NCBI GenBank assembly: GCA_944472155.2
Contig: OX235277.1
Location: forward strand, 39,076,758 to 39,140,757
Direction of reading: 5' to 3'
DNA length: 64,000 bases
Origin: Trichobilharzia szidati
Lineage: Eukaryota > Platyhelminthes > Trematoda > Strigeidida > Schistosomatidae
Shown here in pieces: positions 63,826 to 64,000 of the stretch. A program made the position numbers and the translations under genes. The notes beneath the pieces were generated by a model. The model had not been told where the DNA came from. It saw only the letters and a list, made by a program, of their open reading frames with translations, and did not search any database. Numbering within the stretch: position 1 is the first letter of the stretch; each line of letters starts with the position of its first letter.

Positions 63826-64000
63826 CGAAAGGACGTCCTTTTTTTCCATTATCACAAATGTTAATGAAAATGAAATTGAAATGTCGGCTTACTTTGTTCT
63901 TTTTGAGTAAATTAATTCAATTTATTTATAGTTTGTTCATTAGTATTCTAGTTGATTTTTAGTTGATCACGTACCTACACACCCACCCACACACACATAT

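Overview
The window looks like nuclear DNA of a schistosomatid blood fluke (Schistosoma or a close relative; species not resolvable by reading). It is AT-rich, has no bacterial-type gene layout, and is almost wholly interspersed repeats. The markers are tRNA-like SINEs carrying an extended hammerhead ribozyme (the Sm-alpha type known from Schistosoma), RTE-clade LINE copies, Penelope-like elements (PLEs) with GIY-YIG endonucleases, and a Merlin-type DNA transposon. I found no convincing host exon, tRNA gene, rRNA gene or CRISPR array. Every recognisable protein match belongs to a mobile element, and almost all are truncated, frameshifted or interrupted.

Layout. 0-5 kb: SINE fragments, an LTR-like repeat, a decayed LINE C-terminus (minus strand), PLE ends in inverted orientation, and the first hammerhead SINE (4.2 kb). 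5-9 kb: SINE pairs and an old RTE copy into which two different SINEs inserted at the same target. 9.3-10.8 kb: the best RTE reverse transcriptase, 5'-truncated with a 14-bp target duplication. 11-15 kb: SINE-D cluster, hammerhead SINE, another RTE end, a PLE-type hammerhead and a second LTR-like copy. 15-24 kb: PLE remnants, a perfect 61-bp-arm hairpin at 16.2 kb, and a short PLE copy with a 12-bp duplication at 23.3-23.9 kb. 24.0-25.8 kb: a Merlin transposon with terminal inverted repeats, interrupted by an RTE insertion. 26-33 kb: head-to-head SINE-A pairs and an RTE copy. 33.8-39.3 kb: two PLE copies whose GIY-YIG fragment lies between long inverted arms, plus other PLE pieces. 39-45 kb: RTE, SINE pairs and an unidentified AAT-tailed repeat. 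45.66-60.58 kb: two ~3.4-kb arms in inverted orientation around an ~8-kb centre; the right arm later received hammerhead-SINE insertions absent from the left. 61-64 kb: more SINE pairs and microsatellites.

How the parts relate. RTE-type LINEs probably supply the machinery that moves the SINEs. PLEs carry their own reverse transcriptase and GIY-YIG nuclease, and several end in hammerhead-like motifs. Target duplications and nesting allow a relative order of insertion at several sites. The two themes most worth following are the systematic inverted (foldback) arrangement of SINE and PLE units, and the number of self-cleaving-RNA motifs in two unrelated element classes.

Limits. SINE families are named A, B, C and D here only for bookkeeping. 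Boundaries without a target duplication are approximate, and no alignment or folding was computed.
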